DNA of 44,113 nt from the NCBI RefSeq assembly GCF_008042045.1, contig NZ_RDBP01000012.1:2965245-3009357 (forward strand), given 5' to 3'. Origin of the DNA: Streptomyces sp. T39. GTDB taxonomy: Bacteria; Actinomycetota; Actinomycetes; Streptomycetales; Streptomycetaceae. This document shows, piece by piece, positions 1-8,922 of this stretch. The position numbers and the translations under genes are program-made. The first letter of the stretch is position 1, and every line of letters begins with the position of its first letter. A model generated the notes under the pieces. The model was not told where the DNA came from, ran no database searches, and was given only the letters and a program-made list of their open reading frames with translations.

Positions 1-439
1 GCTCGGCCACGGTCTCGAAGGCATGGCCCGCGGGCGGCTCGATCCACAGCCTGCGCACCGTCCCGGCGGCCTCCAGCAGCGCCTTGGCCTCCGGCAGGGA
101 GCGCAGGGAGACCTCGGGGTGGAGCCGTTCCAGGAGCAGATCCTCGCCGCCCCCGTCGCCGTCGAGCAGGCGTACGGCTCCCCAGCCGTTCCACGCGGTG
201 AGCGCCGCGTGCTCCCGTGCGGGCGCGGCCGCCGGCGGGGCGAGCTTCAGCGCGGCGGGGGTGCCGTCGGGCTGCCGGACCAGCAGCACGACGCTGCTCC
301 GGCCCCCGGGCGCCACCACGCGCTCGACGTCGAGCTTCCGCCGGTCCACCGCCTCCCGGACGGTCTCCGGGAGGTGTCCGAGCCACTCGGTGCGGTCCCC
401 GAGGGCCCGGACCAGCCGCTGGGGCGGTTCGAAAGCCAT
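1..439 (-). CDS. APH(6)-like aminoglycoside/hydroxyurea phosphotransferase, partial
   Basis: Only the N-terminal 146 codons are present; the gene runs off the left edge. The protein starts [20 protein letters not shown] and contains [18 protein letters not shown], the nucleotide-binding sheet with the ATP-contacting Lys, followed by [20 protein letters not shown] and LLLERL. This pattern fits the streptomycin 6-kinase / APH_6_hur family of protein-kinase-like phosphotransferases. Chromosomal members of this family in Streptomyces are common and their true substrate is often unknown, so resistance should not be assumed. It lies 28 bases behind the ferritin-like gene on the same strand and is probably the third gene of that small operon. 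The catalytic loop lies outside the window. Confidence 0.75.
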   Translation of the reverse strand, partial: MAFEPPQRLVRALGDRTEWLGHLPETVREAVDRRKLDVERVVAPGGRSSVVLLVRQPDGTPAALKLAPPAAAPAREHAALTAWNGWGAVRLLDGDGGGEDLLLERLHPEVSLRSLPEAKALLEAAGTVRRLWIEPPAGHAFETVAE

Positions 440-467
440 ACGTCGTGTGTTCCCTTTCCGGTTCCGT

Positions 468-917
468 TCAGCCGCCGTTGCCCGCGGCACGCTCGGCGAG
501 CCCCGGAAAGGCTACGCCGCCGCCGCGCCAGCGTGCCGCTCGCACGGCCGCCTCGCGCAGGGCGTCGGCGGCCCGCCGGCGCAGCGGGCCCTCGGACGCC
601 CGTACGAGGTCGGCCCAGGCGCCCGCCACCCGGTCCTCCAGCTCCGCGGCGAGCCGCACCGCCGCCGCCGTGTCCGGGACGTCGAAGGGGAGCGCGTAGG
701 CCGCCGACGCGGCGACCGGCTCGGCGCCCAGGTCGCGTGCGGTGCGGGCCAGGGCGTCGCGGTGCGCGCGGTGCGCGGAGTGCGCGGCGGTGGCCTCGTG
801 CTCCCGGCTCTCGCCGACCCGGCCGCCGACCACGCCGTAGCCGTACACGACCGCGTGTTCGGCGGCGAGCGCGGCCTGCACCGCGGCGACCGTGCCGGCC
901 GTGTCCACCCCCGTCAT
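468..917 (-). CDS. Ferritin-like domain protein (DUF4439 type)
   Basis: A 149-residue, Ala-rich, all-helical protein. It opens with [25 protein letters not shown], where the Glu-His pair and the following Tyr residues resemble the first helix of DUF4439 ferritin-like proteins. A second helix carries the HRAHRDAL motif. No signal peptide is visible, so it is probably cytoplasmic. Its ATG overlaps the stop of the upstream lipoprotein gene by ATGA, indicating translational coupling, and the two proteins have similar helical, Ala-rich composition. A metal-binding role is possible from the family name, but the sequence does not prove it. Confidence 0.7.
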   Translation of the reverse strand: MTGVDTAGTVAAVQAALAAEHAVVYGYGVVGGRVGESREHEATAAHSAHRAHRDALARTARDLGAEPVAASAAYALPFDVPDTAAAVRLAAELEDRVAGAWADLVRASEGPLRRRAADALREAAVRAARWRGGGVAFPGLAERAAGNGG

Positions 918-1480
918 CGGGCGTCACCCTTCGTCAGCAGGTACGCGTGCGCCGACCCGGCCGCCGCGACGGAGGCGAGCAGCCTGGCCAGTTCGGGCTC
1001 CGCGTCCATCAGGGAGGCCGTGTGCTCGGCGGAGGTGCGGCGTTCGGCGGCGGCCAGCCCCCTGAGCGCCGCCGCGGGGTCCTCGGCGACCGATCCCCCC
1101 GCCACGGCCGCGGGCGCGGTGGCCGTGGCCGACGGTCGGGGCGGGACGGGCGCGGTCGCCGGGCTGCCCGACAGGGCCGCCGCGTGCTCCGCGACCGCCG
1201 CCCGCAGCGGCGCCAGCCGGGCCGTCAGCGCGGGATGCCGGGCGGTGACGGCGTCGTACTCGCCGAGCAGCGCGGTGCTGCGCGCCGCGAGGCGCCGGCG
1301 CAGGGCCCTGGCCGCCTCCGCGGGATCCGCGGTCGTGCCGGCCGTGCGAGGGCCGGCGGGCGTGTCGCTCGAACAGCCCGTCAACACGGCCGCGGCGGCC
1401 GCACCCGTCGCCAGCAGGGCACGTCGTCGTGTCGTCCCCGTGCGCCCCACGCCTGTCTCCTCGGCCCGAATGGTGATCAT
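914..1480 (-). CDS. Tat-type lipoprotein of unknown function
   Basis: A 188-residue protein. The chosen ATG at 1480 gives a signal peptide with a twin-arginine-like TRRRALL motif, a hydrophobic Ala-rich stretch and a lipobox VLTGC, so it is predicted to be exported by Tat and lipid-anchored outside the membrane. The frame stays open upstream to 1870, but that stretch opposes rimP and lacks a plausible start. The mature part is Ala/Arg-rich and helical (segments around [19 protein letters not shown] and [15 protein letters not shown]), resembling a four-helix bundle like its downstream partner. The stop overlaps the ferritin-like gene start. It diverges from rimP. Confidence 0.65.
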   Translation of the reverse strand: MITIRAEETGVGRTGTTRRRALLATGAAAAAVLTGCSSDTPAGPRTAGTTADPAEAARALRRRLAARSTALLGEYDAVTARHPALTARLAPLRAAVAEHAAALSGSPATAPVPPRPSATATAPAAVAGGSVAEDPAAALRGLAAAERRTSAEHTASLMDAEPELARLLASVAAAGSAHAYLLTKGDAR

Positions 1481-1604
1481 CGCCGCAGGCGAGCGTACCC
1501 GTGGCCGCGGCGCCGGTGGACGGCAACACCCCCCGCGACCGGATACCCTTTGACTCGACACGCGACGATCCCACAACAGCACACGCGGCCGAGGAGTCAC
1601 CCGG

Positions 1605-2102
1605 ATGAGCACCACCCAGAGCGAGAGGCTGCGCGGGCTGCTGGAACCGCTCGTCAGCGCCGCCGACCTGGATCTGGAGGAGATCGAGGTCTCCCGGGCG
1701 GGCAGGCGCCGCACCCTGAGGATCATCGTCGACTCCGACGACGGCGTGGAACTGGACGCGTGCGCGGATCTGAGCCGCGCGATCTCCCAGAAGCTCGACG
1801 AGACCGACGCCATGGGCGAGGACGAGTACGTCCTGGAGGTCACCTCCCCCGGCGCGGACCGCCCGCTCACCCAGCACCGCCACTACGTGCGTGCCGCCGG
1901 CCGTCTGGTGAGGCTCCAGCTGCACGAGGGCGGCGAACTGGTCGCACGCATCCTCACCGTCGACGACGAAGGGCTCGACCTCGAGGTCCCGGGCGTGAAG
2001 GGGCGCAAGCCCACCGCCCGCCGGGTCGCCTTCGACGAGATCGCCAAGGCGCGCGTGGAGATCGAGTTCAACCGCAAGGACAAGAAGGAAGAGGAGGCGT
2101 AG
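1605..2102 (+). CDS. rimP: Ribosome maturation factor RimP
   Basis: A 165-residue RimP (DUF150) protein that assists 30S subunit assembly. The N-terminal alpha/beta domain carries [21 protein letters not shown] and the typical [27 protein letters not shown]. The [13 protein letters not shown] segment is the family hallmark, and the C-terminal part forms the small beta-barrel domain with a lysine-rich tail. ATG 1605 is preceded by GAGGAG. It heads the classic actinobacterial rimP-nusA-ylxR-infB cluster; nusA begins two bases after the stop. Confidence 0.95.
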   Translation: MSTTQSERLRGLLEPLVSAADLDLEEIEVSRAGRRRTLRIIVDSDDGVELDACADLSRAISQKLDETDAMGEDEYVLEVTSPGADRPLTQHRHYVRAAGRLVRLQLHEGGELVARILTVDDEGLDLEVPGVKGRKPTARRVAFDEIAKARVEIEFNRKDKKEEEA

Positions 2103-2104
2103 CC

Positions 2105-3100
2105 GTGGACATCGATGTGAAGCTCCTGAAGGGCTTGGCACAGGAGAAGGAGATCGCCTTCGACCTCCTGGTCGAGGCCATCGAGTCGGCCCTCCTCATC
2201 GCGTACCACCGCACCGACGGCAGCCGTCGTCACGCCCGTGTCGTGCTCGACCGGCAGAGCGGTCACGTGACGGTGTGGGCCAAGGAGGACCCGTCGGACC
2301 TGGAGGAGGGGCAGGAGCCGAAGGAGTTCGACGACACCCCGTCGGACTTCGGCCGGATCGCCGCCACCACCGCCCGCCAGGTCATCCAGCAGCGTCTGCG
2401 GGACGCCGAGAACGACGTCACCTTCGGCGAGTACGCCCGCCGCGAGGGCGACGTGGTGGCCGGCCAGGTCCAGCAGGGCAAGGACCCGAAGAACGTCCTG
2501 GTCAAGCTGGACGACAAGCTGGAGGCCATCCTGCCGGTGCAGGAGCAGGTCCCCGGCGAGGAGTACACCCACGGCCTGCGGCTGCGCACCTACGTCGTGC
2601 GGGTGGCGAAGGGTGTGCGCGGTCCGTCCGTGACGCTGTCGCGCACCCACCCGAACCTGGTCAAGAAGCTGTTCGCCCTGGAGGTCCCGGAGATCGCCGA
2701 CGGCAGCGTCGAGATCGCCGCGATCGCCCGTGAGGCCGGTCACCGCACCAAGATCGCCGTCCGTTCGACCCGTTCGGGCCTCAACGCCAAGGGCGCCTGC
2801 ATCGGTCCGATGGGCGGCCGGGTGCGCAATGTCATGGCCGAGCTGCTCGGCGAGAAGATCGACATCGTGGACTGGTCGGACGACCCTGCCGAGATGGTGG
2901 CGAACGCGCTGTCCCCGGCCCGGGTCAGCAAGGTCGAGATCGTCGACCTCGGGGCCCGTTCCGCACGGGTGACCGTGCCGGACTACCAGCTGTCGCTCGC
3001 GATCGGCAAGGAGGGGCAGAACGCCCGCCTGGCCGCCCGCCTGACCGGCTGGCGCATCGACATCCGTCCGGACACGGAGCAGGGCTCCGAGCAGGACTGA
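2105..3100 (+). CDS. nusA: Transcription termination/antitermination factor NusA
   Basis: A 331-residue NusA that binds RNA polymerase and nascent RNA. It starts at GTG 2105 ([20 protein letters not shown]), with GAGGAGG in the end of rimP serving as the ribosome site. The order is N-terminal polymerase-binding domain, S1 domain (around [15 protein letters not shown] to [14 protein letters not shown]), then two KH domains ([20 protein letters not shown] and [19 protein letters not shown]). It stops soon after KH2 and lacks the acidic repeats of the E. coli protein, as usual in actinobacteria. The frame is open far upstream of 2105, but that part is non-coding GC-rich sequence. Confidence 0.95.
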   Translation: MDIDVKLLKGLAQEKEIAFDLLVEAIESALLIAYHRTDGSRRHARVVLDRQSGHVTVWAKEDPSDLEEGQEPKEFDDTPSDFGRIAATTARQVIQQRLRDAENDVTFGEYARREGDVVAGQVQQGKDPKNVLVKLDDKLEAILPVQEQVPGEEYTHGLRLRTYVVRVAKGVRGPSVTLSRTHPNLVKKLFALEVPEIADGSVEIAAIAREAGHRTKIAVRSTRSGLNAKGACIGPMGGRVRNVMAELLGEKIDIVDWSDDPAEMVANALSPARVSKVEIVDLGARSARVTVPDYQLSLAIGKEGQNARLAARLTGWRIDIRPDTEQGSEQD

Positions 3101-3217
3101 GGAATGAATCCGCGCGGGACCCCGTTGCCGCAGGGCAGGGGCCGTGTGGATCAGGACAACAACCGTTCGATTCTTGCCCCAAAGGGGTGAGGTCGGTGCG
3201 GGGAGGTAGACTTAAGC

Positions 3218-3496
3218 GTGTCTGGCCGGACGCATGCCCGCGTGTGCCCTGAGCGAACCTGTGTGGGATGCCGGGTGCGAGCGGCCAAGGACGATCTGCT
3301 GCGCATCGTGGTGATCGGGAACGAGTGCGTCCCCGATGATCGCGGTACGCTGCCCGGCCGGGGTGCTTACGTGCATCCCGCCGTGGTCTGTCTCGACCAG
3401 GCGGTTCGCCGCAGGGCGTTCCCACGGGCCTTCAGGGTCCAGGGACCGCTCGACACCGCCGGTCTCCGGCGGCACGTCGAGCAGACGGCACAGTGA
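3218..3496 (+). CDS. ylxR: YlxR family RNA-binding protein (DUF448)
   Basis: A 92-residue protein starting at GTG 3218, with GGGAGG seven bases upstream. It has the family signature RTCVGCRVRAAKDDLLRIV and the later GRGAYVHPAVVCLDQAVRR. YlxR proteins sit between nusA and infB in most bacteria, bind nucleic acid, and have been linked to RNase P and to transcription control. The 117-base gap from nusA shows a short CCCC-AAA-GGGG hairpin but no clear promoter, so the gene is probably read from the rimP/nusA promoter. Confidence 0.9.
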   Translation: MSGRTHARVCPERTCVGCRVRAAKDDLLRIVVIGNECVPDDRGTLPGRGAYVHPAVVCLDQAVRRRAFPRAFRVQGPLDTAGLRRHVEQTAQ

Positions 3497-3568
3497 ACGA
3501 AAGAGAAGTACGGCACGGGTCCCCGTGCGGTCAGGTACCTCGCGAGTCGGAAGTAGGTCGAGATTGCG

Positions 3569-3611
3569 ATGAGCACTCGATGAGTACGCGATGAGTACGC
3601 CCATGAAGTAG
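3569..3611 (+). promoter_or_regulatory. Three chained mini-ORFs in the infB leader
   Basis: Three minimal reading frames are linked by ATGA stop-start overlaps. ATG 3569 encodes MSTR then stops at 3583, ATG 3580 encodes MSTR then stops at 3594, and ATG 3591 encodes MSTPMK then stops at 3611. They are built on an 11-base repeat (GATGAGYACKC) in three tandem units. This lies 39 bases before the infB start and upstream of a hairpin. A leader-peptide or ribosome-parking role in infB control is an inference. Confidence 0.5.
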
Positions 3612-3615
3612 CGAC

Positions 3616-3636
3616 GGTCCGGCGGTAACCCGGACC
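3616..3636 (+). promoter_or_regulatory. infB leader: Hairpin just before the infB ribosome site
   Basis: GGTCCGG (3616-3622) pairs with CCGGACC (3630-3636) across a 7-base loop. TAAAAGGAG follows directly and holds the infB Shine-Dalgarno sequence. It could act as a translational switch together with the mini-ORFs in front of it. Confidence 0.45.
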
Positions 3637-3649
3637 TAAAAGGAGCGAA

Positions 3650-6600
3650 GTGGCTAAGGTCCGGGTATACGAACTCGCCAAGGAGTTCGGTGTGGAGAGC
3701 AAGGTCGTCATGGCCAAGCTCCAGGAACTCGGTGAATTCGTCCGTTCGGCGTCTTCGACGATCGAGGCGCCGGTTGTACGCAAGTTGACTGACGCGCTGC
3801 AGGGTCCCGGCGGCAACGCCGGCAAGACCGCAGCAAAGCCGGGCGCGCCTCGCAAGGCGACGCCCAAGCCCCCGACGCCCGCCGCGCCCTCTCCGGCGCA
3901 GGCGTCACGTCCCGCTGCCCCCAGGCCCGGCGCACCGGCTCCCAAGCCGGCCGCGGCGAGCGGTGGCACCCCCTCCGCGGCCCCGGCTCCGGGTCCGCGT
4001 CCCACTCCGGGCCCGAAGCCCGCACCGGCCAAGCCCGCTCCGGCGGCTCCGGTGCCCGCTGCCGAGTTCTCGGCTCCGGCCCCGGCTCAGCCCAGCACGC
4101 CGCAGGCCCCGCAGGCCCCCCAGGCCCCGCGTTCCGGTGCCACCCCCGGCCCCCGTCCGGCCGGCGGTCAGCGCCCGGCTCCGGGAGCCGGTCAGCGCGG
4201 CGAGCGTCCCGCCCGTCCCGGCGGCGCCTCCGGCGCCCCGCGTCCGGGTGCCCGTCCCGCGGGTCCCCGTCCGGGCAACAACCCCTTCACCTCCGGTGGT
4301 TCCACCGGCATGGCGCGCCCGCAGGCGCCCCGTCCCGGTGGCGGCCGTCCCGGCCCCGGTGGTCCCGGCGGCGCCCCCGGCGCCCCGCGTCCCCAGGGCG
4401 GTCCCGGCGGCGCTCCGCGTCCCCAGGGCCAGGGCGGCGCCCGTCCGACCCCCGGTGGCATGCCTCGTCCGCAGGCCCCGCGTCCCGGCGGCGGTCCCGC
4501 CGGAAACCGCCCGAACCCGGGCATGATGCCGCAGCGTCCTGCTGCCGGTCCCCGCCCCGGCGGCGGTCCCGGTGGCGGCGGCGGTCGCGGTCCCGGCGGC
4601 GGTGCCGGTCGTCCCGGCGGTGCCGGTCGTCCCGGTGGCGGCGGCGGCTTCGCCGGCCGTCCCGGCGGCGGTGGCGGTGGCGGCGGTCGTCCCGGTGGCG
4701 GCGGCGGCTTCGCCGGTCGTCCCGGTGGCGGCGGCCCCGGTGGCGGCGGCGGCTTCGGCGGCGGTCGTCCCGGCTTCGGCGGACGTCCGGGCGGCCCCGG
4801 CGGCCGTGGTGGCACGCAGGGTGCGTTCGGCCGTCCCGGCGGACCGGCCCGTCGTGGCCGCAAGTCGAAGCGGCAGAGGCGCCAGGAGTACGAGGCCATG
4901 CAGGCCCCGTCGGTCGGCGGCGTGATGCTGCCTCGCGGCAACGGCGAAGCCATTCGCCTGTCGCGCGGTGCGTCGCTCACCGACTTCGCGGAGAAGATCA
5001 ACGCCAACCCGGCGTCGCTGGTCGCGGTCATGATGAACCTCGGCGAGATGGTCACCGCGACGCAGTCCGTCTCCGACGACACGCTGCAGATGCTCGGCGA
5101 CGAGATGAACTACACCGTTCAGATCGTCAGCCCGGAGGAGGAGGACCGCGAGCTCCTCGAGTCCTTCGACATCGAGTTCGGCGAGGACGAGGGCGGCGAA
5201 GAGGCCCTGGTCTCCCGTCCGCCGGTCGTGACCGTCATGGGTCACGTCGACCACGGAAAGACCCGTCTCCTCGACGCGATCCGCAAGACGAACGTCGTCG
5301 CGGGCGAGGCCGGTGGCATCACCCAGCACATCGGTGCCTACCAGGTCTCGACCGAGGTCAACGGCGAGGACCGCGCGATCACCTTCATCGACACCCCGGG
5401 TCACGAGGCGTTCACCGCCATGCGTGCCCGTGGTGCGAAGTCGACCGACATCGCGATCCTCGTGGTGGCGGCCAACGACGGTGTGATGCCGCAGACGATC
5501 GAGGCGCTGAACCACGCCAAGGCGGCCGACGTGCCGATCGTGGTCGCGGTCAACAAGATCGACGTCGAGGGCGCCGACCCGACCAAGGTGCGCGGTCAGC
5601 TCACCGAGTTCGGTCTGGTGGCCGAGGAGTACGGCGGCGACACCATGTTCGTCGACATCTCCGCCAAGCAGGGTCTGAACATCGACTCCCTGCTGGAGGC
5701 CGTGGTCCTCACCGCGGACGCCTCGCTCGACCTGCGGGCCAACCCGGAGCAGGACGCGCAGGGCATCGCGATCGAGTCGCACCTCGACCGCGGTCGCGGC
5801 GCCGTCTCGACCGTCCTGGTCCAGCGCGGAACGCTGCGCATCGGCGACACCGTGGTGGTCGGCGACGCGTACGGCCGCGTCCGGGCGATGCTCGACGACA
5901 AGGGCAACAACGTCGAGGAGGCGACCCCGTCGACTCCCGTCCTGGTGCTCGGTCTCACCAACGTGCCGGGTGCCGGCGACAACCTCCTGGTGGTCGACGA
6001 GGACCGTACGGCCCGCCAGATCGCCGAGAAGCGCGCCGCGCGTGAGCGCAACGCCGCCTTCGCCAAGCGCACCCGCCGGGTGTCCCTCGAGGACCTCGAC
6101 AAGGTGCTCAAGGCCGGTCTGGTCCAGGAACTCAACCTCATCATCAAGGGCGACGCGTCCGGTGCGGTCGAGGCTCTCGAGTCCTCGCTGCTCCAGCTCG
6201 ACGTCGGTGAAGAGGTCGACATCCGGGTCCTGCACCGCGGTGTGGGTGCGGTCACCGAGTCCGACATCGACCTGGCGATGGGCTCCGACGCCATCGTCAT
6301 CGGCTACAACGTCCGTGCGGCCGGCCGTGCCGCGCAGATGGCGGAGCGCGAGGGCGTCGACGTCCGCTACTACTCGGTGATCTACCAGGCCATCGAGGAG
6401 ATCGAGGCGGCCCTGAAGGGTCTCCTCAAGCCGGAGTACGAAGAGGTCGAGCTCGGCACGGCGGAGATCCGCGAGGTCTTCCGCTCGTCGAAGCTGGGCA
6501 ACATCGCGGGTGTTCTCATCCGCTCCGGCGAGGTCAAGCGGAACACCAAGGCGCGCCTCATCCGCGACGGCAAGGTCGTGGCGGAGAACCTCAACATCGA

Positions 6601-6739
6601 GGGTCTGCGCCGCTTCAAGGACGACGTCACCGAGATCCGCGAAGGCTTCGAGGGCGGTATCAACCTCGGAAACTTCAACGACATCAAGATCGACGACGTC
6701 ATCGCGACGTACGAGATGCGCGAGAAGCCCCGCGGCTGA
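3650..6739 (+). CDS. infB: Translation initiation factor IF-2
   Basis: A 1029-residue IF-2, the GTPase that places initiator tRNA on the ribosome. GTG 3650 follows AAAGGAG. The N-terminal IF2_N motif ([20 protein letters not shown]) is followed by an extremely long linker, roughly residues 55-410. That linker is rich first in Pro/Ala and then in Gly/Arg/Pro, and precedes a basic patch ([15 protein letters not shown]). A second IF2_N domain follows, then the G domain with G1 GHVDHGKT at 531-538, DTPGHE at 581 and NKID at 635. Domains II-IV complete the protein. The linker makes it longer than most non-actinobacterial IF-2s. A 19-bp hairpin follows the stop. Confidence 0.97.
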   Translation: MAKVRVYELAKEFGVESKVVMAKLQELGEFVRSASSTIEAPVVRKLTDALQGPGGNAGKTAAKPGAPRKATPKPPTPAAPSPAQASRPAAPRPGAPAPKPAAASGGTPSAAPAPGPRPTPGPKPAPAKPAPAAPVPAAEFSAPAPAQPSTPQAPQAPQAPRSGATPGPRPAGGQRPAPGAGQRGERPARPGGASGAPRPGARPAGPRPGNNPFTSGGSTGMARPQAPRPGGGRPGPGGPGGAPGAPRPQGGPGGAPRPQGQGGARPTPGGMPRPQAPRPGGGPAGNRPNPGMMPQRPAAGPRPGGGPGGGGGRGPGGGAGRPGGAGRPGGGGGFAGRPGGGGGGGGRPGGGGGFAGRPGGGGPGGGGGFGGGRPGFGGRPGGPGGRGGTQGAFGRPGGPARRGRKSKRQRRQEYEAMQAPSVGGVMLPRGNGEAIRLSRGASLTDFAEKINANPASLVAVMMNLGEMVTATQSVSDDTLQMLGDEMNYTVQIVSPEEEDRELLESFDIEFGEDEGGEEALVSRPPVVTVMGHVDHGKTRLLDAIRKTNVVAGEAGGITQHIGAYQVSTEVNGEDRAITFIDTPGHEAFTAMRARGAKSTDIAILVVAANDGVMPQTIEALNHAKAADVPIVVAVNKIDVEGADPTKVRGQLTEFGLVAEEYGGDTMFVDISAKQGLNIDSLLEAVVLTADASLDLRANPEQDAQGIAIESHLDRGRGAVSTVLVQRGTLRIGDTVVVGDAYGRVRAMLDDKGNNVEEATPSTPVLVLGLTNVPGAGDNLLVVDEDRTARQIAEKRAARERNAAFAKRTRRVSLEDLDKVLKAGLVQELNLIIKGDASGAVEALESSLLQLDVGEEVDIRVLHRGVGAVTESDIDLAMGSDAIVIGYNVRAAGRAAQMAEREGVDVRYYSVIYQAIEEIEAALKGLLKPEYEEVELGTAEIREVFRSSKLGNIAGVLIRSGEVKRNTKARLIRDGKVVAENLNIEGLRRFKDDVTEIREGFEGGINLGNFNDIKIDDVIATYEMREKPRG
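4561..4800 (+). repeat. Gly-rich tandem repeats in the IF-2 linker
   Basis: Imperfect tandem units coding for variants of [10 protein letters not shown] are made almost entirely of GGC/GGT/CGT/CCC codons. Length variation between strains and assembly errors are both likely here. The opposite strand shows long spurious open frames because of this composition. Confidence 0.8.
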
Positions 6740-6750
6740 CGCACACCTCA

Positions 6751-6792
6751 CCGGGGCCGGTCGGCGGAAGTATTTCCGTCGATCGGCCCCGG
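6751..6792 (+). terminator. Hairpin after infB
   Basis: CCGGGGCCG (6751-6759) pairs with CGGCCCCGG (6784-6792). The pairing continues inward through two G-U wobbles to CGGAA/TTCCG around a GTAT loop, giving about 19 pairs. There is no T-run. It could be a terminator, attenuator or processing site between infB and ylxP. A smaller hairpin (CCTGCCA/TGGCAGG, 6818-6836) follows. Confidence 0.55.
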
Positions 6793-6873
6793 CCGTTGCG
6801 TGTACCGTTCTGATGTTCCTGCCAAGCGCTGGCAGGCGTCATGAACCCGCACCGGCGGGACATCCGGACATAC

Positions 6874-7167
6874 ATGTATGTGGGGACACTCTCCTTCGAC
6901 CTGCTTCTCGGCGACGTACGGTCGCTGAAGGAGAAGCGGTCGGTGATCCGCCCGATCGTCGCCGAACTCCAGCGGAAGTACGCGGTGAGTGCGGCCGAGA
7001 CGGGGGACCAGGACCTCCACCGGCGGGCCGAGATCGGCCTCGCGGTGGTCTCCGGCGACACCGGGCACCTCTCCGAGGTGCTCGACCGGTGCGAGCGGCT
7101 CGTCGCCGCCCGGCCGGAAGTGGAACTGCTCTCGGTTCGACGCAGACTCCACGGCGACGAAGACTGA
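6874..7167 (+). CDS. ylxP: YlxP-like protein (DUF503)
   Basis: A 97-residue DUF503 protein of unknown function found between infB and rbfA in many Gram-positive bacteria. It begins MYVGTLSFDLLLGDVRSLKEKRS, the strongly conserved start of the family, so ATG 6874 is preferred over the in-frame ATG at 6841, which would add eleven poorly conserved residues. No strong ribosome site precedes either start. The middle (HRRAEIGLAVVSGD) and the end (ELLSVRRRLHGDED) match the ferredoxin-like fold expected for the family. The stop codon is followed at once by the odd AGC/AGT-rich spacer before rbfA. Confidence 0.85.
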   Translation: MYVGTLSFDLLLGDVRSLKEKRSVIRPIVAELQRKYAVSAAETGDQDLHRRAEIGLAVVSGDTGHLSEVLDRCERLVAARPEVELLSVRRRLHGDED

Positions 7168-7258
7168 ATGAGCGGCACCACGAGCAGCAGTACCGGTGGC
7201 AGCACCACGGGCAGTAGCAGTAGCAGCAGCAGGAACAGCAGCAAGAGGAGAAGGACCA
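7168..7258 (+). repeat. AGC/AGT/GCA trinucleotide-rich spacer before rbfA
   Basis: A 91-base low-complexity stretch dominated by AGC, AGT and CAG triplets, with far more A than its surroundings. It ends in AAGAGGAGAAGGACC, which supplies the rbfA ribosome site. All three forward frames are open, but they would use codons rare in Streptomyces (GCA, GTA, AGA, GGA) or give a Ser/Thr-only peptide. I therefore read it as untranslated. Confidence 0.6.
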
Positions 7259-7696
7259 GTGGCCGACAATGCGCGGGCGAAGAAGCTGGCGGACCTCATC
7301 CGGGAGGTGGTCGCCGAGAAGCTCCAGCGCGGCATCAAGGACCCTCGTCTGGGTACGCACGTGACCATCACGGACACGCGTGTCACCGGTGATCTGCGGG
7401 AGGCCACGGTCTTCTACACGGTCTACGGCGACGACGAGGACCGCGCCAGCGCGGCAGCCGGACTCCAGAGCGCCAAGGGCATCCTGCGTTCGGCGGTCGG
7501 GGCGGCGGCGGGCACCAAGTTCACGCCCACCCTGACCTTCGTGCCGGACGCGCTCCCGGAGAACGCCAAGACGATCGAGGACCTCCTCGACAAGGCACGG
7601 GAGTCGGACGCCAAGGTGCGCGAGGCGTCCTCCGGCGCCGCGTACGCCGGCGAGCCCGATCCGTACCGCAAGCCCGAGGACGAAGCCTCGGAATGA
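7259..7696 (+). CDS. rbfA: 30S ribosome-binding factor RbfA
   Basis: A 145-residue RbfA, which helps late 16S rRNA maturation in the small subunit. GTG 7259 is chosen because AGAGGAGAAGG lies just upstream and the family starts here (VADNARAKKLADLIREVVAEKL). An in-frame GTG at 7196 would add 21 residues translated from the low-complexity spacer. Core motifs are DPRLGTHVTITDTRVTGDLREATVFYTV and LRSAVGAAAGTKFTPTLTFVPD. The C-terminal tail (YAGEPDPYRKPEDEASE) is disordered. The stop overlaps the truB start (ATGA). Confidence 0.93.
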   Translation: MADNARAKKLADLIREVVAEKLQRGIKDPRLGTHVTITDTRVTGDLREATVFYTVYGDDEDRASAAAGLQSAKGILRSAVGAAAGTKFTPTLTFVPDALPENAKTIEDLLDKARESDAKVREASSGAAYAGEPDPYRKPEDEASE

Positions 7697-8592
7697 CAGA
7701 GCGCACCCCCACGCCCGACGGCCTCGTCATCGTCGACAAGCCGTCGGGCTTCACTTCGCACGACGTCGTCGCCAAGATGCGCGGCATCGCGCGCACCCGC
7801 CGCGTCGGCCACGCGGGCACCCTCGACCCGATGGCCACCGGGGTCCTCGTCCTCGGCGTGGAGAAGGCCACCAAGCTCCTCGGCCACCTCGCGCTGACGG
7901 AGAAGGAGTACCTCGGCACCATCCGTCTGGGACAGAACACCGTCACGGACGACGCGGAGGGCGAGGTCACCTCCTCCGCCGACGCCTCCGCGGTCACCCG
8001 GGAGGGGATCGACGCGGGCGTCGCCGGGCTCACGGGCCGGATCATGCAGGTGCCGTCCAAGGTCAGCGCCATCAAGATCGACGGCAAGCGCTCGTACGCA
8101 CGGGTGCGCGGCGGTGAGGAGTTCGACATCCCGGCACGGCCGGTGACCGTCTCGTCGTTCCGCGTGTACGACGTGCGGGAGGCCACCGCCGAGGACGGCA
8201 CCCCCGTGGTCGACCTGGTCGTCTCCGTCGTCTGCTCCTCCGGCACCTACATCCGGGCCCTCGCCCGCGACCTCGGTGCGGGGCTCGGCGTCGGCGGCCA
8301 CCTCACGGCCCTGCGACGCACCCGGGTCGGTCCGTACGGGATCGACGCGGCGAAGACGCTCGAAGGGCTCCAGGAGGAGCTGACCGTCATGCCGATCGCG
8401 GACGCGGCGGCCGCGGCGTTCGCCCGCTGGGACGTCGACGCCCGGCAGGCGAAGCTGCTGGCCAACGGCGTGCGGCTGGAGATGCCGCCGCAGGACCGGT
8501 CGCCGGTCGCCGTCTTCGGCCCCGACGGGCGCTTCCTCGCGCTGGTCGAGGAGCAGAAGGGCAAGGCGAAGAGCCTCGCGGTGTTCGCCTGA
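7693..8592 (+). CDS. truB: tRNA pseudouridine-55 synthase TruB
   Basis: A 299-residue enzyme that converts U55 of tRNAs to pseudouridine. Motifs in order are GLVIVDKPSGFTSHDVV, then RRVGHAGTLDPMATGVL with the catalytic Asp45, then YLGTIRLGQNT, SAIKIDGKRSYARVRGGEEF and CSSGTYIRALARDLG. A C-terminal PUA-like part follows. Length is normal. It overlaps rbfA by four bases, so the two are translationally coupled. A perfect 15-bp hairpin lies about 50 bases downstream, making truB the likely end of the operon. Confidence 0.96.
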   Translation: MTERTPTPDGLVIVDKPSGFTSHDVVAKMRGIARTRRVGHAGTLDPMATGVLVLGVEKATKLLGHLALTEKEYLGTIRLGQNTVTDDAEGEVTSSADASAVTREGIDAGVAGLTGRIMQVPSKVSAIKIDGKRSYARVRGGEEFDIPARPVTVSSFRVYDVREATAEDGTPVVDLVVSVVCSSGTYIRALARDLGAGLGVGGHLTALRRTRVGPYGIDAAKTLEGLQEELTVMPIADAAAAAFARWDVDARQAKLLANGVRLEMPPQDRSPVAVFGPDGRFLALVEEQKGKAKSLAVFA

Positions 8593-8922
8593 GGCGAGGC
8601 CGCCGTGGGCGGCCGGACCCGTCGCGTGCGGCGGCTCCCTCGTGGAACGGGCAGCTGTGCTGCCCGTTCCACGACCCCCCTCGTTTCCCCCACACCAGGT
8701 CTGTCCACCCGGCCGCCCGAATTCACCTCATCGTGCGGGCGCTCGGAGTCCCTGCGGGCGTGAAAGGGGGGCGCTTTCCGTCGGGGCCGGACACGGCGCC
8801 GGCTCGGGGCGGGGGAGCGCGGATCAGGAGCCGATGCCGACCGCGGAGGGCGGGCATGGCAGTCTTAGATCTGCGCAGTCGGTATCGGTATTCGGGAACA
8901 GTTCGGGCGAGGAGCGGTCACA
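8593..8922 (+). other. Intergenic region truB-ribF
   Basis: These 330 bases hold the truB hairpin (8641-8673), a C-rich stretch, and the ribF leader with its ribosome site GAGGAGCGG at about 8909. No gene or RNA was recognised. A ribF promoter should lie between about 8700 and 8900, but no convincing -35/-10 pair could be picked, and no FMN-riboswitch consensus is evident. Confidence 0.5.
8641..8673 (+). terminator. Strong hairpin after truB
   Basis: CGTGGAACGGGCAGC (8641-8655) and its exact reverse complement (8659-8673) form a 15-bp stem with a TGT loop. A C-rich and weakly T-containing tract follows. It probably ends the rimP-truB transcript. Confidence 0.8.

Noticed and set aside
23..2104. 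Long plus-strand extension upstream of nusA in the same frame
   Set aside because: It overlaps rimP and three minus-strand genes. NusA homology begins at GTG 2105 with a good ribosome site.
3905..6751. Minus-strand Thr/Gly/Ala-rich frame opposite infB
   Set aside because: It arises from the repetitive GGC/CGT-rich linker and the GTPase coding region of IF-2.
7196..7258. N-terminal extension of RbfA from GTG 7196
   Set aside because: It would be translated from the trinucleotide spacer with rare codons; GTG 7259 has the ribosome site and matches the family start.
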